Below, one piece after another: positions 57,002 to 64,000 of a stretch of 64,000 bases of DNA. The DNA is from Gordionus sp. m RMFG-2023. Its lineage: Eukaryota > Nematomorpha > Gordioida > Chordodea > Parachordodidae. The position numbers and the translations under genes are program-made. Numbering within the stretch: position 1 is the stretch's first letter; each line of letters starts with the position of its first letter. The notes beneath the pieces were generated by a model that was not told the DNA's origin, did no database searches, and saw nothing but the letters and a program-made list of their open reading frames with translations. The stretch spans positions 3,102,846-3,166,845 of the forward strand of contig NC_088779.1 of assembly GCF_954871325.1 (NCBI RefSeq), written 5' to 3'.

Positions 57002-58207
57002 TTAAAGCCATGAAAAAAAATAATTATCATTTTTAAAAAAAGTTAGTAAAATTACCATCTCATATATTTTTCACCGAATTTTTAACCGTAAAAAATAGAA
57101 TTGAATATCCCATTTGATCGGGAATAATCTTGGGAAAATATATAATATTTCAAATGATAAAAAAAATAAATAACGATAATTTATAGAATGATCTTCGAAA
57201 ATATATTGTATTACAAATTGATAGAAAATAAATAACGACAATTGTTTAACCTTCAATAATAATCTCAATAATCTTAAATTTTTTTTAAATCCTTAGAACT
57301 GTATAATAACTGTGGTAGAGAAATACCACAAAGATTTTTAAATTATTACCTGTATAAATATAACCTGTTTTTTTTTATTGAAGCATAGTTTCTATTTTAT
57401 GCTTAAACTATGTTTTTTTTGCGAAAATTTTCTTATAAATTAATTTAAAAAAATATTTTTAAAGGATATAAAACATTTATTTTTAAAAGGCAGAAAGCAG
57501 AAACGATAATATTTAATTCTTGAAAATTATTTTTTAAAAAATATGTTTTTATTTTTGAAATCAAAAGTTTATTATACTTATTTTAAATTATCAATTTCTT
57601 AATTATTTGAATTAATTAGATTTTGTATATTAAAAAAATATGAATTATATTATTTAAAAGGAGATCTGTAGGCCCAGCCCTAAGCCAGGCCTGGGTACTT
57701 GCGACGGGCCGAATATTTGAAAACCAAATATTTTAAATAGTCATTATTATAACTACAAAAATTAAAAATAAATATAACATATTTTTAAAAAATGGCTTGA
57801 AAAATATAATACCCGGACCGGGCGAAATTTTTTTTTAAAAATTCGAATTGCAAATGGTACCACTGTAGGTCTCTAAGTATCGGAAATATAAAAGCTTAAT
57901 ATAGAAATTGAATGAGATATACCTAAACATTGGGCCTTATTTTCCTACAACTTATCAGATGATTATTCATATATTCAGAATTCTTAAACAAAATAGTTAA
58001 GCTATTTAAAAACCTTGTTGCATTTTTTTAAAACTTTTAAAAAGACCCTTTTAAAGGTCAAATAAGCATTGACAGAGCTATCTAAGTCAATTACCCGAAT
58101 TTTTCATCTTTCCTTGATATTTGATGTATTGTATAAATGAGTTTCTTAGGATTTAAAGATTTGTTTTTTTTTAAAAAAAATGATCTCTTTGTGATATTAC
58201 GATTTTG

Positions 58208-58393
58208 TAGTGATGTTAAATTACATAACTTTGACCAAAATCCAATATGGCATGGTCAAGACTATCCCCTAAAAAATTGACTTAAACATCTAAGTTTAAC
58301 CGCAACTTAATGAATGAGACTATTTTTTTTAGACTTAAAACTTGGCTAAGATCTTTTTAGAGCTGGCCATAGTTAGATGGTTTAACAACACTA
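58208..58393. mobile_element. hAT-type MITE
   Basis: Starts TAGTGATGTTAAATTACATA and ends TAGATGGTTTAACAACACTA. The same subfamily occurs at 37915-38025. No matching 8-bp flank is seen. Confidence 0.6.
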
Positions 58394-59585
58394 CTATGGA
58401 TAGTTTAAACTCGTAACGAACGCTAATCTTTTCAAATGATTACTTAGGGTGGATCAAAGTGGGGGAGAGGGACAGAATAATCATCCACATTTTTACCAAC
58501 CCCCCCCATCCGACCCTATTTCCTCTCAAGACTCTCTCCAAAAAAATGAATAAATTAATTATAACATATTAGATAAATTTACTCTCAAAAATTAATGAAA
58601 TAATTTTTCAAAATTTATTTTTTTTATTATCATTATTTATTTTTGTTAAAAAATGACTTAATTAAAATTGAAATTTTTAGAAAGAAAAAAAAATTTTTAA
58701 AAAGGAAATTTCTTTTTATTCCAAGAAATAAAAATGTAACCCAGTCAAAGCAACGACATCAATGTTAACCTAAACTGACAGGTACGTCATTGAAATTCAA
58801 CCACTGAAAGGCATTTTGACGTTATATGAATGGCATTCATTGGCATCTACCAAGAGTCGAAGAAATTGATAACAGCTGAATTCAATGCATGTACACTCTT
58901 AATATATGAATCGTAGTCCTAGTTTGTAATTAATGTCATTGGGTCGCAGATGCCTACAAAAGAGTAGACCTAAAACCCTACAATGAGATTTGTTGGGTTG
59001 AGGGGAAAGGTCCTATAAAAATATTAGCGATAATAATCAAATATTTATACATAACTTTTTTTTTATTCGCACATATTTTTCCTCTTGTCAAACAAAGAGT
59101 TATTTCAAAATACAAAGTTACCCCCTCTTAAACAGGGCTAATTTAGATTGAAACAAAAAAATATATCTGAAAAATGGACAATGTGAAAATCGGCTATTTG
59201 TTTGTGATTATGGCATGGAATTCAAATTATTGTGATCAATTATTTTTAACATTAATTGTTTGAAAATTGTATATCAAGTTGATGATGATATAAACTTTTC
59301 AAATATTACGATTTTAAAAAAAACTTAAAATTATTTTTTTAAAAAAATTTGTAAGATAGTTAAAATATTTTGCATTTAAACATATCATCATAGTCATTTA
59401 TCGACCTAACCCTTTTATATCTTCACTCCGAATCAGTAAGTTCATTTAAATGATTCTATGATCCCTCATAGTTGGACGATTAAATTTTAGATTCTTTTAA
59501 TATAACTTAGACATTTCATGGTGTTATTTTTCCAAAATTGATTGTCAAATTTTTTTTGTTTTTGTAAAATATATCAAATCAGCAG

Positions 59586-60461
59586 GTAGAGGAGACTGGG
59601 GCTAGTTAAACCGATTTTTGCAAGAGCGGCTAAAACTCCTGTGTTTTATTTTAGATATTATAAAGATCAATATATAAATAGATATTCTATAACTATATTC
59701 TATAAAGGTGCCTTATAAATATTTTTAAGAATTTAATCATATTTTTTTAAATTATTTTTTTGTAAAAATTGAAATTTTATTCAACACGCCCCAATAACGG
59801 GGTTAGGTTAACCACTGTTAGGGATTTCCTAGATCATTTGTTTTTTTAGACTATAATGAATGGAAATGCATTTTTATTTATTAATAATGATACGCTATGA
59901 ATAAATTAATTATTACTTTTTAAATTGAAGCTAATTATATATAAAAATGTAACTTAATTTTGGTTAATTTAATAAACATTTTTGATATATAAAAATTAGG
60001 ATCTTAAGGAGAGAATATGATTTCTTAGAATTAATACTAAATACCAATCATACACAACCATGAAAATTTTCTTTTCAAAATTTTGAAATATTTTTCCAGA
60101 TTAACTGCTATAATTAACATGTATGGTTTAGCAAGCCCTATGCTAGTTCCAAATTGACTAATCATGATGGAAATTATATCTCGACAAAATAAATACTCAT
60201 AAAACTTTCTCAAAATATAAATTAAAACTTTGCTATAAAATGGAATTTATATATATATGATTAAATAACTTACTAAAAAATTAAAATTCTGTCATGTAAA
60301 AATCAATTTTTCGAATTTTACATCAAAATTTTAATTCTTAAATAAAATTTTTAATAATTAATTATTTCAAAAGATTTTTTGTCAATAGATGCATACTGAT
60401 AAAAGCTATATTAGGATTAAATTTAAATTTCCGGGGTTTACCTAGCCCCAGTCTCCACTAC
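59586..60461. mobile_element. DNA element with GGAGACTGGGGCTAG inverted termini
   Basis: Left terminus GAGGAGACTGGGGCTAGTTA, right terminus TACCTAGCCCCAGTCTCC, its near-perfect inverse. The 876-bp interior is AT-rich without a coding frame. A diverged relative lies at 1254-2345. The superfamily is not clear to me. Confidence 0.65.
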
Positions 60462-60539
60462 ACTTTCAAAAAATGAACCGAGAAAATAACCTAAACCCAA
60501 TACGAAATTTGACAATTATTACGTGAAAATACTAGGTAT

Positions 60540-60950
60540 ACATATGTCGTAATTGGAATCCGTGGGGATTCGGAATCTCTTGATTTTAAATCCTCTACCG
60601 AGAGCGATTTAAAAAAATTTAAAGTTCGATTTAACCGGAAATGTATTCTAGCATGGTTAGAGTACCCAAACTGTAAATTTCAAACAATTTTGCCACGAAC
60701 TTTAGAACCAACTACTTCTAATTTTTATTAATTTTTATATGGATTTTTTATATAAATTAAAAATTACTTAAATTTCTATCGCTGAAATTGGCTGAAATTT
60801 ATAAGATAAATACCTTACACATGCTGGAATACAATTCATCAGATTTTCAAAATCCAAAAATCGCCCTTAGTAAATGATTTAAAATTGAGAGATTCCGAAT
60901 CCCAACGAATTCCGAAACCCCATACGACATATATATGAGTATTTAAAAAA
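60540..60950. repeat. Palindromic foldback element (ATATGTCGTA family)
   Basis: Left end ATATGTCGTAATTGGAATCC, right end CCCCATACGACATATA. Inner arms GATTTAACCGGAAATGTATT / inverse resemble those of the ATGTTAGCG foldback family. A partial relative lies at 32170-32345. Confidence 0.65.
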
Positions 60951-61321
60951 ATATATAATTTTTTGAAACTTGGTCTGTAAGTGTTTTAGGGAAAAACAGT
61001 TAATAATCTAGAGTTTTGCTTTATTTGGAAACTTCTTGAGATGAAAAAATGATAGGGCTAAAAAATTTATTCAAAATAACCAAAAATTTATATTTTTCAT
61101 ATTTAAATAAATATTAAAGTGGAAATAAATTATGTAATTTATCACTTTATATTTCGGTTAAGAATAAAAAAAATATTGAATTTAGGAATTCGCGGAAAAA
61201 TTTTATAAGGGCAGAATGATGATTATTTTAAACATGTGTTGGATTCATTTTAAAAAAAAACATACAATGTGAAATTTATAGAAATTATTATGGTGTTTTT
61301 TATTTCTCTGGTGTATCAAGC

Positions 61322-61553
61322 AAGTGTTGTTAAAAGGCTCGATTTAAACCGACTTTTAAAAACGGCTAACCCAATATTATATCCAGAAAAAGATTACGCA
61401 AGCCTGAAGATTTTGTTCTTAGAAGAAAGAAAGGTCTAGAGACATATATTATCGAAATCTCGAGGCTTAGAACCATATTTTTCTGACTAAATTATTGAGT
61501 TAGCCATTTTTGAAAAAATCGGCTCAAAACGAGCCGCTTAGCAACATTAGATG
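61322..61553. mobile_element. hAT-type MITE
   Basis: Starts AGTGTTGTTAAAAGGCTCGA and ends AACGAGCCGCTTAGCAACAT. Long arms include AACGGCTAACCCAATATTAT and its inverse. Another decayed copy is at 62339-62563. Confidence 0.65.
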
Positions 61554-63218
61554 TATCCAAAATTTTATTATGGGAGATGGGGGAGGGGGTTGCTTTAAAA
61601 TAGATTTTTCCGCAAAAATTATAGAGTTTCATCTTTGAAAGTTAGACCGGATTACAATTTTTTTTAAAGCTAGTTTTCTTAAATATTCCTTATATAGGGT
61701 TTTAGAGTTCCATCTAGATTAGTTATTTTTCACGCATAAAAAATAAAAAAAAATTTTCCCCCTACATTTAAGTTTGTATGATTTGCGATAAGCATTTTTT
61801 TATCTTGTAAATTTTCTAATTTGTCTATATTTAAATATGATGATTATTTAAATATAAAGCCCAAAAAAATTACTGATTTTTATGCTTGCACATTTTAAAT
61901 GAATTTATAGAAAAAAGCTATAAGGTAAAATCTGCAGCATAGAAATATTGTGATATCATATCGCTATTTTGAAAATACACGATAACGAAACCTCAAAATA
62001 TAATCCATATAGCAGTGAGAAAGTTTTTTAATTTGAAAAATAATTAATTCCCTTTTTTCAAAAAAAAAGATATTATATGGTTGAATTATTTTTGGGGAGA
62101 AAGGTAGTGACGGGAGGGAGTGTTGGGGGAATTATTAGCCTAAAATTATATTTTAAGAAAACTAATGTATTTATTTAATGATAACTTAATTTCCCTCTTC
62201 CCCCATCCATTTTGTTGATACCAATGGTTTTAGATATATATAGTTCTCCGAATGATAAATTCGAAAAAGCCATATTAAATGTGCAATATCGGGAAATTTA
62301 ATACATAAAAATAATCCTTTCTTGTTCAACTTTGGTAAATAGTGTTTTAAACGCTTCGAATTAAACTACTCTTAACTAGCGGCTGAATCATGATTTTAGC
62401 AAAAATAATATTATCTAAGCCTCGAGATTTCGCTGATAGATATGCAAACTTTTCTGCCAATTACGATAAAAATATTCAAGTTTGCGTATTTTTTTGGATA
62501 AACATCTCGAGCTAATATGTTTTTAAAAATCGGTTAGATAGAGTAGTTTAACTAATACTACACATGGGTGTGAAATGGATGGTGTTGACATTTTTAGAAA
62601 TATATTTTTTTCTTCTTTGTGTTTTTTTTTTAAATGCGATATCATCCCTTTGAGTTACACTAGCCTAGGGGACCCTTATAGAAAGGTGAGGGGATGACAT
62701 TTTTAAAAGTATTCCTAAATGCTATCTATGTTTTACCTATACCTGGTCTCCTTCTCCTTCTAGCTTATAATTTTTTTTTGCCTACCAATTTATTTTCTTT
62801 AAAATTACAAGTTAGTATTATATAATGATGCTTAATTTTAATTGATATTTTAACTCAAGTATCCTATTATTGTTTTTAATAAATTAAATTGATAATGATA
62901 ACTATAAAACGATTTATTTTGTATTTAATTTTAATATGCAACAAAAAACAAGGTATTTAAGATGGTTACAAAATATTTTAAGAATATAAAATATAAAGTG
63001 ATTTTAAAAAATGCTTTCATCAAAATAAGGGGTGATAAAAAAAAATGAAAAATTTCGTTTTTTAAAGAGAAAAATAAATCAGTTATTAAAACAATATTTT
63101 AACCAAATTTTTAAGGCTATCGAAAAATTTATTTTGTTTTGAAAATATAAGATTAATGAAGGGATTTATAAAAATAATTGTGATAAATGAACAATTGAAA
63201 CACATTATTGGTAGATTA

Positions 63219-63380
63219 TTTTGATTTGCATGTAATCATCGTTGAAGAAAATTTCTAAGGGTTTGTAGCCTTCTTGAGTTTCAGCATATACAATGGGTTT
63301 TTGATTTGCGTATCATCATCGATAAAATAAAATTTCTAGAGGTAGTTGTAGCCTTCTTGAATGGTCGTATACATCACTCT
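63219..63380 (-). repeat. Two tandem ~80-bp copies of a coding-like segment
   Basis: Starts at about 63219 and 63299 (TTTTGATTTGC...TTGTAGCCTTCTTGA). On the - strand one copy reads VYAETQEGYKPLEIFF and NDDYMQIK, and the other reads a diverged version. It may be an edge of a gene or pseudogene that begins to the right. No family recognised. Confidence 0.35.
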
Positions 63381-64000
63381 GGAAGATTCATATACTTATA
63401 TTAAATAAATTATTGAAATATTACGATAAAGAATAACAAATAATCAATTAGATTTTTAGATATGTATGGAAAATTGATCTGAATCCGTTGATTCAATTCA
63501 TAACAGAAAAACTAAACCTTAGATATAAACTTTATTATTTAAAAAAAATTATCTATCTATACTTCTAAAGGCCATTTTTATTCGTAGTTTTTTTATAAGG
63601 AGGTATCTTGGTATTCCACATGATTAATTACTAACTTACGTTTTTCAATGTGATTTATAAACACACTTTCTATCATTGACAGTGGATTGATATAATAACG
63701 TAGAAGGCCCTTTCATTTACAGCTAATAGTTCCATCTAAGGCTTGTTCATCGTTTTAGATATATGTTTCAAATATTGTTATTCCCTTTATAATAATTGAT
63801 CCCGATATTCAAAATGCTGAAATTATAAATAAAATTTACTAGAAAGTTTTCGTTTTAAAAAATCACATTGGAAATCGCAATTTAGGAACTTAAAAACTAG
63901 AAATCCAGGATATTTCCTAATGTAAAAAAAAAACTAGGAATGAAACTGGCATTTAGAAATATGTATAAATAATTTTTTTTATAGCATTTTTTTCTCTAAA

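Larger units (their letters stand above)
57006..64000. other. Non-coding region right of TAT
   Basis: Apart from the MITEs, the foldback element and the duplicated segment listed separately, this 7 kb is AT-rich with no supportable gene or RNA. A decayed palindromic MITE copy lies near 58760-58945 and a run of eight C near 58500. Confidence 0.5.

Overview
The window is very AT-rich eukaryotic DNA, about three quarters A+T by eye. It holds two spliced genes with long AT-rich introns, and much of the non-coding DNA is transposon debris, palindromic MITEs and tetranucleotide microsatellites. Intron-rich genes, an Ig-superfamily membrane protein with a Sushi domain and a metazoan-type tyrosine aminotransferase point to an animal, probably an invertebrate. 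The phylum cannot be told from this sequence. There is one 10-N assembly gap at 37063-37072.

Left half, + strand, 935-33317: the 3' part of a large gene for a transmembrane Ig-superfamily protein. Twenty exons chain in one frame with matching phases and GT-AG borders, giving 1,146 residues. They encode about ten Ig-like or Cys-rich modules, one Sushi/CCP domain, one membrane helix and a 57-residue tail. Most modules are pairs of exons (phase 1-0 then 0-1), so each pair is a symmetrical cassette. The start of the gene lies to the left of the window.

Right half, - strand, 55883-35080: a complete tyrosine aminotransferase (TAT) gene of 12 coding exons and 430 residues, converging tail-to-tail on the first gene with about 1.76 kb between the two stop codons. 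Lys265, Asn204, Asp232, Tyr235 and Arg401 are the recognisable active-site positions.

Introns: intron 6 of the Ig gene carries a 2.9-kb hAT transposon with an 8-bp target duplication, nested in an older hAT MITE. The TAT introns carry a LINE relic, a 144-bp hAT MITE with a perfect 8-bp target duplication, several GAAA/GGAA microsatellites and a degenerate minisatellite. Two copies of one palindromic MITE family end about 46-48 bp before splice acceptors. A triplicated 77-bp unit has tripled another acceptor. From 55.9 kb to the right end there are MITEs, repeats and a short tandemly duplicated coding-like segment, but no gene I can support.

The two genes have no evident functional link. The part most likely to be biologically new is the Ig/CCP receptor-like protein, whose domain order I do not recognise.
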